NCBI GenBank assembly: GCA_037179515.1
Contig: JAXCGZ010003842.1
Coordinates: 50,001 to 114,000, forward strand
Source of the DNA: Halocaridina rubra
Taxonomy: Eukaryota; Arthropoda; Malacostraca; Decapoda; Atyidae
Direction: 5' to 3'
DNA: 64,000 bases
Part shown: positions 37,758 through 49,385 of the stretch, in pieces
Position numbering within the stretch: the stretch's first letter is position 1
Layout: every line of letters starts with the position of its first letter
The notes under the pieces: generated by a model
The model's database searches: none
The model's input: only the letters and a program-made list of their open reading frames with translations
Told to the model about the DNA's origin: nothing
Made by a program: the position numbers and the translations under genes

Positions 37758-40528
37758 GGGCTCATCATTGTTTGTACATCGGTTGCTTTATTTACTTTAA
37801 TAACTGTGTACAGTGCCCCTCCCTAGTTTACTGGGACAAAGAGAGTGTGGGGGGTTGGTTAGAATAGAATGTTGGAGAGAGAGAGAGAGATCTTTAATTA
37901 ATTCTTGTTCTTGCAACCAAAACTACATTATTTATTGTAAAAATAATTGTTTAATTACGAATTCGAATTAATAATAATAATCTCCACAATCATCATCAAA
38001 GGAAAATTATTGTTGCCAATAATAATAATAATAATAATAATACTAACAATAATAAGATCTAAGAAGAATTTTTGGAATAGACATCATGAAAGTAATGCAG
38101 AGGTATATTAAAACCCAGCAGAGAGCTGCATATTCATTATACATCTTTTATAATCCCTTCGCATTTGACATGTCATTACACTCTCCATCTCTGTTTCTCT
38201 TTACAGCCTGATAAAGGCTGTTTTATTTTATTATTTTTGGCCCATCCTGGTATCATAATCATCTTTATTTATTTATTTATTTTTTATTTTTTTTATTTTT
38301 TTTTACTTCGCAGAAATTCACCTATCGCGGCCGGTCCCGAAACCAAACCCCGCGATAAACGAGGGATTACTGAATGTCTTAATCATATACATGTTCACTT
38401 TCTAGGTAAAATTCACCAGGAGAGTTTTACCGGCCTGCCTGCCCTATCAGTTCCCAGCTGGCGATTATCGGAGCCAGAAATTAATGCTCATAGGCTGGGG
38501 AAGAACTTCAGGTATATGTTATAAGTTTTTACAGTAATTCGCAAAAGTAATCACCTTGGCGGAGCGGTCATGTTCGCAACTTTGATTCGTTTGGTTGAAG
38601 GTCCATGACCTGCCATGGTCTGAGGTTAGAAAGGGCATTCACTTAGGATAGCGATCACAAAATGCCAAACCAAAGTCCTTCGCAGGAAGGTGCTGTCCTT
38701 GCCCTTAATAGAAAAGGAAGTCCGTGACTTGAATCTGATCACAGTAATGACTTGCCAATATTTTGGGTTATTTGTAAATATTTCTACTTGTGACAGTGTA
38801 GTGAAGCAATAGAATGCTCGACTCTGGAGGTGACGGTCCTGCATTTGAGTCAACGGCATGGGTTAGGAATGGCATCCAGCCCTAATTCCCCTGCTTCAAT
38901 CTATCTGTTTTCCCCCCAAATAGGGGCTAATAGAGACATATGAACTTAAAAACAAGGCTTAAAAATCCTGCTTGATTAGCAGATTTTGTTTGCTGTTTTA
39001 TGTTTTACTGTTAATCCCCATTTGAATTGGGGTGGTCACAGACAAGTTGGAGCTGGAAATCAAGGATGAATGCCCTTCCTAGCACCCTAAGGTGGGCTCA
39101 ATCATGGATATGTCACTTCCCAAGTCAAGTGCTATAACTACATTTAGAAATATTTTTAGCAAATGTATTATCCATCCTTCATTGTGTCTTCCGTGGGCGG
39201 GTTGATAGCATGCGGGACTTTGATTTGTCAGGTCTTCGGTTGGAGACCCTCCACGGCCTGAGGTAAGAAGGAGCATTTACTCAGGTAATGGTCACACTTG
39301 CCAAAACCAAAGTCCTTTGAAAACCCGCAACAACCTAGCCATTAATATAAAAGGGAGTCCATGATGTAAAACCAATCACAATTATCCATCCTTCAAATCA
39401 GAAGGCACCTTGTACAATAAGTAGAGTTTCCTTTCGTTAATCGCCTTAGAAATCTAAGTATGTTATTTACATAGATAAAATATTTATTGTTTCATACCAT
39501 ATTTTATTAGTAAACTTGTATTCTCCAATCCTCAGTTCAAGAGGCACCCAGTATACTACAGAAGGTGGAGATCCCTGTTATTGATCGCTTGACCTGTTCC
39601 ACCATGAGAGTAAATAACCGCTATACACCTCTTGGCATCACTGAAGATATGCTATGTGCCGGGGAGACGAATAAAGACTCCTGTCAGGTAAGTTACATTC
39701 CCAATGCAGTACCTTTAAAATCAAAGTGTGTGAGAACTTTATTACCGAGCGAGAAAATTATTTTTTTAAATCATGCATGTATGTAAATTAACTTACTAGA
39801 TATAGAATTAATTATGTAGTTTAGTGTAGTTTACTTTCTGTCTATAGAATTTATTCCTTGAATACTTCTCACTAAAGAACTTATCTTATTTAATAACCAA
39901 TGAACTCATTATATATAAGAATTTTTTGCTGATTTATAATCCTCAGTACAATTGCAAAGGCATAAGCCGTAGACATCTCACTACAGAACTCTGTTCATGT
40001 ACTGGCCAATTATCTGTTTATATCCCTGTTCTCTAGGGAGACAGTGGAGGGCCTCTCTCCAGTTGCAACTCTCGTAGTTCTTCATCTTCTTGTGAGTGCA
40101 CAGTGGTTGGTGTGGTGAGTTATGGCATTGGTAAAATATATGGTTCTTGTGGAACCATTGGGGTATATACTCGAGTTTCCGAGTATCTCGACTGGATTAC
40201 TGGCTACATAGCACCTGGACCCACAAGCAGCAAGCACGAAAAGGAAATAGACTCTGAATTTGTCGAAAACAGGAATGTCCTCCTGTTACATCTTAACCAA
40301 AGTTATACGGATACAAGCCATGTTTTTGATTCCAAGATGATGGATAGAAATTCCATGCATGAAATCCAAAACTTGGATGTTATTCCTAAAGACCCACCTA
40401 ACGTAACTACTAAGCTTGCAGTGGGTGAGCACTCCAAAATATTATTTGGTGATTCCTTAAATTTCCTTAGTTTAATGTTGAACAGGAATAATAGAAATTT
40501 CAGTCGTGAAAATCTGCCAATCACATAA
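32064..40528 (+). CDS. CLIP-domain serine protease, Snake/CLIPC-like, trypsin specificity (complete, 8 exons)
   Basis: Exons: 32064-32136, 32551-32766, 34438-34544, 35190-35305, 36201-36459 (or from 36198), 38406-38511, 39536-39687, 40037-40528, giving 506 residues. Residues 1-24 are a hydrophobic signal peptide. Residues 45-87 are a CLIP domain with six cysteines (45, 54, 60, 76, 86, 87). A short linker with Cys111 leads to the activation site HPL|VIGGENA at Leu117/Val118. The S1 catalytic domain has TAAHC (His163), HDIALLKLKSP (Asp248) and CQGDSGGP (Ser346). Asp340, six residues before the serine, predicts trypsin-like cleavage after Arg/Lys. Known family role: secreted zymogens in haemolymph cascades (prophenoloxidase/Toll/clotting type). 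The Leu at P1 is typical of CLIPC members. A run of serines and two extra cysteines (353-364) follow the active serine, and about 105 residues without recognised domain follow ITGYI. The exact substrate cannot be told. Confidence 0.92.
32822..33420. mobile_element. SINE-A, SINE-E and SINE-A in protease intron 2
   Basis: SINE-A plus at 32822-32965; SINE-E minus at 33030-33255; partial SINE-A plus at 33310-33420. Confidence 0.6.
33540..34150. other. intron 2, remaining part
   Basis: Contains an inverted pair at 33720-33870: gaatcgaacctgcgaactct, then ttgtaggttc-like tctagagttcccaggttcga. This hairpin of a GGTTCGATTCC B-box motif with its mirror suggests two tRNA-like fragments head to head. 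(AAT)n at about 33680-33705. Confidence 0.5.
34152..34328. mobile_element. inverted-repeat element G
   Basis: ttgtaaagaagagtaacccc to ggggttacccatttttacaa. Confidence 0.75.
34569..34881. mobile_element. Tigger-like MITE family 3 in protease intron 3
   Basis: CAGCTGTCCCTCATCTTACG at the left and agctgaaggacaactg at the right are inverted. Starts 25 bases after the exon 3 end. Confidence 0.65.
35475..36150. mobile_element. two family C copies in protease intron 4
   Basis: 35475-35610 and 35880-36150 share agtatattagtttctggtga / gatatattagcatctggtga and the ctcggccat...cttacaacggg end. Confidence 0.6.
36525..36930. mobile_element. family I repeats and repeat J
   Basis: Two copies (36525-36680, 36795-36930) share ccctaagctg...aggctt and agggagtgtatgtt. 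Another is at 42190-42295 and an inverted one at 47195-47325. Repeat J is at 36694-36768. Confidence 0.55.
37026..37335. mobile_element. phrase-repeat hairpin element H3
   Basis: Left arm repeats ggaaaattcaccatata-like words. The right arm (gtgaaatttcacacagcaaa, aatgtttatggcgaagtttc) is the inverse of ggaaattttaccgtaaacat. The centre has taacctaacctaacctaaac. Confidence 0.6.
37450..37630. mobile_element. family D fragment
   Basis: gggtggctgagtcaaatcaa through cacgcaggggaacacagagg. Confidence 0.6.
37714..38372. mobile_element. half copy of the foldback Tigger-like element
   Basis: Lacks the left arm. It has the (ATT)n, the loop, family F and the right end CGAGGGATTACTG. It ends 33 bases before protease exon 6 (38406). 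Confidence 0.8.
38558..39390. mobile_element. SINE-B, SINE-A, SINE-A, SINE-B cluster in protease intron 6
   Basis: SINE-B plus at 38558-38745, SINE-A plus at 38793-38950, SINE-A minus at 38985-39140, SINE-B plus at 39188-39390. Confidence 0.65.
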
Positions 40529-40584
40529 ATTTAGTTTTATGATTGTGTTATTTGGTGGTCAGTCCTGAGACATAATATATAATA

Positions 40585-40890
40585 TATACAGTGACTGCAA
40601 TCCTCTTTGTAAGGGGTGGCTCAGTTAAAGCACACATTCACCATAAACCAAATATAATTTGATTTCTCCTCTTAATTTGTACATATAATATGCAGTATAT
40701 AGTGAATCCAGTCCACCTTGTATTGGGGTGGCTCAGTCGAAGCACTCATTCACCATAAGTCAAATATAACTAGAATACTCCTCTTAGTTCCTTGGGGATA
40801 AGGACTTGCCAAATTTCTCCCCCAATACCTGCTTTGGTCATCCACAGAGTAAATAGAAATAGGCAAGGATTTTTCGCCGGGTCAATAATT
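40585..40890. mobile_element. family C copies downstream of the protease
   Basis: Two copies of tgactgcaatcctctttgta / tgaatccagtccaccttgta, followed by agttccttggggataaggac. Confidence 0.6.
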
Positions 40891-40893
40891 AAA
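40888..40893 (+). promoter_or_regulatory. possible variant poly(A) signal (ATTAAA) of the CLIP protease
   Basis: ATTAAA lies 360 bases after the stop. No AATAAA was noticed nearer. Weak evidence only. Confidence 0.15.
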
Positions 40894-41361
40894 TACACTG
40901 AACTTATAAGTAAATGACATATGCATTTACATTCTGATTTTAATTAATTTTAGGTCAAGGTTTAGCGAGCAAGCAGGATATGTGTTTACAAAAAGCTCAA
41001 AACAATTTCTTCTTGTATGATGTATTGTATTGTGATCGATTTACGACCTGGCATCCATCCTAGGGTGTCCTGCTATGTAAATCAAACTGTACCAGGCAGG
41101 AAAAAACTGAGACTCATTCAGATAAATCTCAAACTCAGTCAAAAAAACTCATATCATAATTTAATCAAATATTATACCGATTATTCAATATAGATATGAA
41201 ATACAGACTGTAGTCATGACAAGTAAAAACCATCATATACGTTTTTAAATTTTTTTTCATTGTATAGTAATGACATTTTTTAAAGCTTTGAAACTCATTT
41301 TAATTTGATATTTTGCAGTAACATAGAAGAAATTAAGACCAAAAGATTTGATGAGCATATA

Positions 41362-41869
<508 letters not shown>

Positions 41870-41874
<5 letters not shown>

Positions 41875-43384
41875 GATATATGGTACAATTCGTAAAAGAT
41901 TTCTTTTCTTATTACAATTATATGTAGTGTTATAAGTAAATAATATCAACACATTTTTCTTAATTTTGCTAAGTTTGTGTATACATGGCTAGATAAGCAC
42001 TAACCAGTATGTATAAAAATTATTTTTAATGGTCTTTATGTATATAATATGCTGCTTACCATTTCATCATGTTTTGTAGATATTATTTCTCTACTTCTAA
42101 CGTAGATATTCAGTATCTGTAAGACTTTAGGGTCCTGTTCCTTCCTTCCTTTGGTAATGAGCATGTGATGTCCTCTGATGTAGTTGCTGTTTTTTTGCTG
42201 TTGTTGTTTTTGCCTAAGTTGCCTGGCCTAAAAGTCCCAAGTCCCCAAGGATAGGCTCACAGAGCGCTCTTGGAGTGTATGTTGTGTTGTTGTCATATGT
42301 GGTTGTAAGCATTTCAGTCCTCCATAATGTGTTTGATTGTATGAGGTTATGTGTTACATCTTGGATAGGCATCATTGATGGAGTCGTCCAGCCTTCTCTG
42401 ATAGCTTTGAAGAGCTACCCACATGATAAGTCCTTCACATCTGACAAATCACAACATTCCCTATCTCAATTTTCTTCATACCCAGGCCTGAGGAGGCAAC
42501 TTTCTCTGCCCGTCCTGGTGTCACACTCATAAAGAAAAAAATCACAGCTTGGTCAGGTGCGCTCTGGCCTCACAGGAAAGTGAGGATTCAACAGCATCTC
42601 TGGCATAAGTCCACTTTCCACTGCAACTCAGAAGTAGATGCCAAGCAATTCGAGAGAGGAGCAAAATAAGATGCCAAATTGTCAACCAGAAAGAGGCTTA
42701 GGTCACCTGGGCTTCTTATGTGAACACAACTACCCATATTCATTATTCTTCAGCTTCATTGTAACTGTATCTCCACCACAGTAATTCATTACTGAAGCAC
42801 TATATACACAATACTAATGTGTCATTTAGGCCAATACCTATATACAAATGAACACAGAACATGTGTACAGTTCCTAGTTATTTTTATCTAATTGTATTAT
42901 GTATTGTAATACTATTAAATAAATACCCAACGGATACAACAAATAAGAGAATCTACAGTGAACATTTAGTACGGAATATGTTCCCCTTAATATACATTGG
43001 CAGAGCAAGGGCATGCCCATGTTAGAGATGCAGAAAAAAGGGCATCAGTTAGTTTTAACCCAGTTGTTGATGACTTCAGTACATCTCACAGTTTTACGCA
43101 ATTAAACTACTAACTAAAGGCTTGTCAGCAATCCATTGAATTTTTTAAGAATTACTGGTGGCATTAAACGTTGCAAAGGTATTTGGAGATCACTCAATTC
43201 TACCTGCACAGTTTTCCTCCCAAACAGTTTTTTAATGCATGTACATACCTATGCTATGGCCTGTCTCCCTCATAAGGGGCATGACCAAGTCAAAGCGCAC
43301 ACATTCGCCAGAGGCTAATATACCTCAATCAATTTTTAACTCCTTGGTGATGAAGGACTGCATGGATCTCCTCATTATGTCATG
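41870..43384. other. intergenic, mostly unrecognised
   Basis: Includes family I (42190-42295), family F (42400-42540) and a family C end (43255-43335). 42540-42720 (cagcttggtcaggtgcgctc) and 42820-43200 are not recognised. No exon seen. Confidence 0.5.
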
Positions 43385-43665
43385 CATTGTGACACGGTGA
43401 TAGCAACTGGGGCTGGTAATGTACTGGTCTCAGGTTCAATCCTCGCCCAGGATTAGCTATTACTGTCATGTCATTACTGATTAAAATGACTATTGATTGG
43501 GAGATGAGTGATTTCCTATTGGTCTACTTGATTATTCAGCTAATACCTGGCAATCACTGAGTCCATGTGATTGGAGAGAGGGCTTGGGCCCAATTTATAT
43601 GATAGGTATATAGTCAGGCTCAGTGCTATCACTATCCTTTACCTCTGCCTTTCATTAGAGACCTT
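43385..43665 (+). mobile_element. SINE-E, copy showing the tRNA-like head
   Basis: GTGATAGCAACTGGGGCTGG (A-box region) then CAGGTTCAATCC (B box), followed by the body seen inverted at 14.94 and 33.03 kb. Confidence 0.7.
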
Positions 43666-43729
43666 TAGCCTTTATCCATTGGATATTGATACGTAAAGAC
43701 AATAATGTCACCAATAATTTCAAGCCATT

Positions 43730-43830
43730 TCACAGATAGGATTCAGAGACGTCGAAGTTGATCCGGGGTATCATGACGTCGTCTGCATTTGCGGTTCCAG
43801 GACTCACTATTCTCACTGCCGGGCGACCAC
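43730..43830 (-). CDS. GABBR1: candidate distal terminal exon of GABBR1 ending in a PDZ-ligand-like tail
   Basis: A minus-strand acceptor (TTATTTTTAG) opens a 101-base G+C-rich stretch. Joined in phase 1 to the last conserved GABA-B exon, it encodes 32 residues starting GRPAVRIVSPGTANADD and ending FDVSESYL, then TGA. The C-terminal S-Y-L fits a class I PDZ ligand (S/T-x-hydrophobic). The stretch lies in unique DNA just beyond a SINE, has balanced codons unlike its AT-rich flanks, and has no usable donor, so it reads as a 3'-terminal exon. GABBR1 is the only minus-strand gene recognised upstream of it. The link is inference. Confidence 0.5.
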
Positions 43831-44400
43831 CTAAAAATAAGCAGCGTATTAGTTTTCTTTCAGGCTTTACTGATGCATACAATGAATCTCGTTTAAGAGT
43901 AGATGCTATGTTTTTAATATACTTATTAATTTTCTATCACTGTCATGGACTACCTTTCTACATTGTCCATGAGTTAGCCTTTGGTGAGTTTAACTTTGTC
44001 TTTCTATAATGAAATACCAAAGCACTTAGTTAGGAATTTTTTTCTAGTATAAATAAAATTCTGCATTGCAGGAAATTATAGACTGTTTCTCTAAAATTCT
44101 GATAAGTTTGTATCCCTCCTAAAGGTGCTCAGACACATTGCGATTTGGCCTTGAGAGCACTGAACAGATCTGGGTAGATCTGACCAGATTGGATCCAGCC
44201 AGATTTGTCCTATTGTCTCAAGGCCAACTTGGACTGTGTATGGTTACCATAAGGGGGTTAATAAGAGTATACAATCCTAAACAGAATGAAGGCAAATAGT
44301 GATGTATTGGTTTCACGAGAAGGGAAGATAGGAAAAAAAAGAAGGGAGACTCAGGATTCCTCTTTCTTTTGTACAATGGGAGGTACCTAAAAGTTAGATC
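43831..44400. other. no gene recognised
   Basis: Open frames are short and without domains. 44120-44220 has repeated agatctgaccagattggatc words. If the 43.73 kb exon belongs to GABBR1, this is its upstream intron. Confidence 0.4.
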
Positions 44401-44805
44401 TATGATAATTGCATCCTGGTCAAATGCGTCTTGGCCATTGGCACCCCACGGCATTTGCATATGGTATTTTTGGGCTCCGGTCATCTGCATCCCACAGTAC
44501 ATAACTATTATAGCGTAACGAATCCCATCTTATGAATGTTAACCCTAACTAAGCTTAACCAAACCAAATTTTTTTTTTATTAAAAGAACATGAAATATAT
44601 ATACAGTGTCATGGTATGGATATGTTAAGTTCACAAAGGTATAAAAGAAAAATTACAGTTAATATGATTTGTGCATATACAGCACTGGGACACAAAAGAC
44701 AGGGATGCTAAAATGCCACACACAAATGTTCAGGGACATCAATGACTGGGACGCATTAGACTGGGACACAATTGTCCAGGACATTTATGATTTATCACCC
44801 AAAAA
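44400..44805. mobile_element. phrase-repeat hairpin element H4
   Basis: Left arm: aattgcatcctggtcaaatg, cgtcttggccattg and similar. Right arm read in reverse: tgtcctggacaattgtgtcc, cagtctaatgcgtcccagtc. Both arms use the phrase aatgcgtcccagtc in opposite orientation around gttaaccctaactaagctta. Confidence 0.6.
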
Positions 44806-45059
44806 GTTAGACGCAGATATTCTTAATAAGTAGATGTAGACGAAGAAGAAGAAGAAGAAGTGTAATATCGATGCACTGAAGCACAAAACAGTGGTAAAAG
44901 AAATTGAGGGAACATTGAGGTGGGATGTATTCAGTCTCAAAAAGGCGTGCTACTACTGCCGCAAAGGCAGATACCATTATACATACGCATACAGTGACTG
45001 CAATCTCCCATATAAATGGGGGCCTAGTTAAAGCACACATTCACCAGAAGCTAATAAAT

Positions 45060-45970
45060 GTGTGTATGAGTATAAGATATAGAAATATATGAACAATTAT
45101 ATGTACAAAGTCATTTTAAAAGATAGATTAAAAAACAATTAAATTTGTGTAGCAGTAGTAACATGTTTTGAACCTTCGGAGTGAATGCTTCAAGGTTCAT
45201 GTTGGTTTGATTTTTTTTTCAAATTACAATCAAATTTACTTGTTATAAGGTATTTATCAGATGAGAGAGCATGTAGGTGCTTATAGCAATGCAGTACATG
45301 TACACTATTGCAAAAATACAACTGGCGTCATATTTTTTGTGTGCAGCATCTATTCATATTATCAAAAGAAGCATTCTCTAGTTTGCCAAAGTATTCATTT
45401 ATTTATTTACAGATATTAAGTTTACTAAATGTGGGTGTGCATCTTTTTTTCCATAGTACAAAAAAATATTAAGGTTTATTAAACAGTGCTGTGCAATTAC
45501 ACGTTTAAACATATCCAAATATTTTAACTCCCAATGTCGGGATTCAAACCAAGGACCTGTAGAATAGCAGTCCACAGCTTAGTGCACTGAGCCTCAGAGA
45601 GACCTATGAAGCTTAGCCCACTAAGTAGTGAACTCCTCTTTTATGTGTCCCACCTCTGTAGCTCAGTGCATTAAGCTGTTGGCTCCTGTTTTATAAGTCC
45701 CAGATTTGAATATCAACAGTAGAAGGTTAAATATTTGGAAATATTATGCTTACTAACTGTTGGTGTGCATTTTGTAATTCTTTTTGCACGGTATTATAAA
45801 CTTACTGCCATAGCATAATTCAATATCTGCACTGAACAAGGGCTGTGTGTCTGAATTGGATTCAAAATGATGACCTAAGGAGAAAATATTAGCATATTAA
45901 TGAAGTGTTTATATAACTATATCATGGAGAATTGACAATAGTCAGTTCTTGACAATTCCTTCATCTTTCT
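45060..45970. other. no gene recognised
   Basis: AT-rich. 45530-45735 has two related blocks with agcttagtgcactgagcctc / agctcagtgcattaagctgt, resembling tRNA-like fragments near 33.75 and 56.95 kb. Confidence 0.4.
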
Positions 45971-45977
45971 GCATATA

Positions 45978-46309
45978 CAATTGTCCCTTATCTTAAACTC
46001 TCAGTTGGTTTCACTACTCCCCATGTAAGTAAAAAAATTGCCTGTGTTCAAGACCCGTATATAAATTTGTCTATACTTTGCATATAAAATATTCCCATCT
46101 TCCTGTAAAATTTAAATTGTCTAGACTACTGTATTGTACATAAATCATACAGAAACGATTTAACTTTATGTAGAAATGGTACAGTAGTTATTAATATATA
46201 CAATAATTTTTAGGGAAGCAGTTCGGAATTTTATTATATTTTTAATATTTTCCAACCTTGTATATTAAAAACCACACTGTTTAAAATCGTGTAAGATGAG
46301 GGACTACTG
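45978..46309. mobile_element. Tigger-like MITE family 3, TA-flanked
   Basis: Left CAATTGTCCCTTATCTTAAA, right GTGTAAGATGAGGGACTACT plus G, with TA next to both ends. Confidence 0.65.
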
Positions 46310-46689
46310 TAATTCCTTGCATGAGCACAGAAGGTCCTGTATCTTCCTCATATAATTCCATTCTTGAGCAGAAAAGGTCCACAAGAATATGCTGTATACT
46401 TAATTTTTCTTTTTGTAAAAATTCAGATTCAAATTGAGTGCCATGTACTATTTTAAACGCTCCATTCTGCAAATTTGAGAATTGTGTAAGATTAAACCTT
46501 TTTCCGATATTCGTATCTTACTCTAATATGGGCTCAATTCATCTTTACAGTTCCAGTATACATTTCTGGAATTTTTGATAATAAATGTAAACATCTTCTA
46601 ATATAAATTTATTACATATATATGTTATTTATTGCATGCAGACTTGTATTTGTAAAAGATTTATACCAGGTATATGAAACTATTCTTCT

Positions 46690-46875
46690 AAGAGAGATGT
46701 GAGAGAGGCGAGACTGAGATTGCTTGGGTATAAGCTTAAGGAGGGATGAGGGATATGTTGAGAGAAGGATGCTGGGGATGGAGCTGTCAGACAGATGGGG
46801 GAGAAGTAGATCAAATAGGAGGCATATGGATGTGATGAGGGAGGAGATGAGTGTGTTTGATGATTCTAGCCACTA
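46690..46875 (+). pseudogene. degenerate C-terminus of a non-LTR reverse transcriptase
   Basis: After a frameshift the frame reads VERRMLGMELSDRWGRSRSN then RRHMDVMREEMSV, the conserved LINE tail. Upstream EARLRLLGYKLKEG is the corresponding (K)LRWFGH-type segment in another frame. Confidence 0.6.
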
Positions 46876-47507
46876 AAATGGTAAATTAATTCCATTTGAT
46901 ATTTTATGGTTTTGTAATTAGCTTTTTAGATAGCAGAAAGTTAGTAACTTACCATTTACATGTCTCAACAGTGAAAGAAGGTAACCATCATAATTATATA
47001 CATAATCTCAATAAATTGCAGTTATACAGAGGTGAATATCAAATATCATAGTAGAATAATTCATGAAATATTTACTCATATCAGCATTCAAATATATGCC
47101 TACACTATAAAGTATTCGTGTCCTGTGAGGGACACATCACCTTACACAATCAGACACATAAAAGTCTACATCATTTTGCCAGAAACACAACATACACTCC
47201 CTTAAAGCTCTCTGAGCATGCCCAGGATTGGCAGTAACCATCCATAGGGAAGCAGTTTTTTCCCTTTCTATTTTCCTTCCTCAGCCAAACAGCTTAAGGA
47301 ACAGCATCAACAACAACTAAATACTACCTAGAGAAGTTGTAGTACATGGCATACTTTATTGTTTCCATAAGAAAACGTTTTTAGTTCCCACAATACGGAA
47401 TATTTTAGCGACTGAGAGCTCCCAATAGCTTTGCATTCCTTCCATGCAAAGATGAGAAAATTCACTAAGCCCCATGCATGTCAAGTCCACTTCAATAAAA
47501 TTTTGTT
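46876..47507. other. no gene; family I inverted copy
   Basis: 47195-47325 matches family I in reverse (atacactcccttaaagctct). The rest is unrecognised. Confidence 0.45.
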
Positions 47508-48350
47508 ACACCTTTTTGTGGATCACAATTAGTTCCATTTCGAATGGGAGTGAGCACAAACACGTTGAATCTTTAAGAGACATTAATGCTGGATGCCCTT
47601 CATAATGCTCCTCGGTTGAATTGAACCATCTTATGCTTTCTACCACTGAGCTGCCGTGGCCCCATCCAGTGTAATCAGATATGGAAATAAAATCTTTTAC
47701 CATTATTTCAATAAAAAGGCTGTCCAATACAAAAGCATTTAAAACTTCTTACAAAACTGTAAAAACTTTTTAGAAGGATAGACAAATGACTGAGTGTTTT
47801 TTTGGATATACCCAATGCAAAGTGTTGTCATTTGCCTTTTTATGTGTCACTGTTAAGTTGCAATTAAATGGGGGTGGACAAAGACAGGTTGGATCTGAGT
47901 AGATAAGATTGGATGCTCTTCCTAACACCCTGCGGTGGGATTGAACATGAGCCTGTTACTTCATGATTAGCACTCTAATCACTGCTCTTTCAGTTCAAAG
48001 AAGAGTGTACGATATCCTTTTAATAACTCCATTGAGGGAGCTCTAAAGACTGAAAACTTTCCAAATCTGTTTCCTAAATTTCTTAACATGATATGAAAAT
48101 GACATCAATTTAAGATGAAATCAGACAATTCTAATCAGGAATAGGCAAAACCTTCCTTTAGGCGAGACTTGCAAGAGTGCAACAATACAAAAGACAAAAG
48201 GCACCGTTTTTTGTCGCTATTATTTACCATTAGCTTGGAGGTGGGCACATACATTTTGGAATTGGGGCATTAAGACTGTGTGCCCTTCCTAATGCCCTGG
48301 GGTGGGATTGATCTTCAAGTTGCCACCTCCCAAGTCTAGTGCTCTAACCT
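47508..48350 (-). mobile_element. three SINE-A copies
   Basis: At about 47508-47665, 47825-48000 and 48205-48350, all reverse strand. Confidence 0.65.
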
Positions 48351-48434
48351 ATTAATACACTGAGAATGTGAGTGCAAAATTCACCACCTCGGACATCACA
48401 AAAACCCTTGCAGCTTCTCATACATATATACTTA

Positions 48435-48550
48435 TACAACACCCTCAATCCCCCCTTGTAAGGGAGGTGACCGAGTCAAAGCATACACATTCACCTGAAG
48501 CTATGCATCTCGATCACTTCTTTTAGCTCCATGGGGATAAAGGGCTTCTC
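48435..48550. mobile_element. family C fragment
   Basis: ccccccttgtaagggaggtg with accgagtcaaagcatacaca. Confidence 0.6.
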
Positions 48551-48774
48551 ATTAATGCATGTTAGTTGCTTTGTCAAATTTCAAGTTGACCATGTATTCT
48601 ATATCTTCCCGAAATAGATACTACCCTCCCTTTATAACTTGGCAAACCAGTGCCTCTTCGCACTCACAAAGTGATCTCAAATTCAAATCTCCAAAGTGCT
48701 TCTAAACTTCTTGAAGTTGAGAAGAAGGTAGCAGCATCACTTATCAGCTAATCCCTGTCAGCTCGGCATACAAT

Positions 48775-49050
48775 GTGAATATTCCATTACATGCGTGAAG
48801 TCATTAGTTGGGGAGACATTATTTTTATACACTCAGCTAAGAGGAGTAATGATGATTCGGTTTTACGTCTCGAACTCCCTTTTCTACTAAGGGCTTGGAC
48901 GGATGCCTTCTTGAGAAGGACTTGTTTTGGCACATGTAATTGTTATGCCAAAACAAGTCCTTCTCAAGAAGGCGAATATTCCATTATACGCGTGAAGTCA
49001 TTAGTTGGGGAGACATTATTTTTATATGCTCAACTAAGAGGAGTAATGAA
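48775..49050. repeat. 75-bp direct repeats flanking a SINE-B palindrome
   Basis: gaatattccattacatgcgt through aagaggagtaatga occurs at 48775-48850 and 48974-49049. Between them is a SINE-B fragment ending in an inverted repeat: cttgagaaggacttgttttg pairs with caaaacaagtccttctcaag (48909-48976). Confidence 0.85.
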
Positions 49051-49182
49051 GGTATATTAGCTTTTGGTATTGTGTGTGCTTTGAATTGGCTATCTCCCTA
49101 ACAAGGGGGATTGCAACCATTCTACATGTACATATTTATGTATCAAAGATGCCACAGTGTTTTAGTTGTGTTCCTGGTGATA

Positions 49183-49385
49183 TACACGGTGGTCTCCGTG
49201 GCAAAATGGTAGCGTTTGCGAATCTGAGGCGGCAGGTCGAGGGTTCGCGCCCCGTCACGGACTGAGGTTAGTAAGGGCATACACTCAGGGTAACGATTAC
49301 ATCTGCCAAAACAAGTCCTTCGTAAGAAGGCAACCGTCCTAGCCCTTAGTAGAAAAGGGAGTTCGTGACGTAAAATCGAATCCTT
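49183..49385 (+). mobile_element. SINE-B, best-preserved copy
   Basis: GGTCTCCGTGGCAAAATGG head (A box), GTCGAGGGTTCGCGCCCC B box, full body to gggagttcgtgacgtaaaat. Confidence 0.85.
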
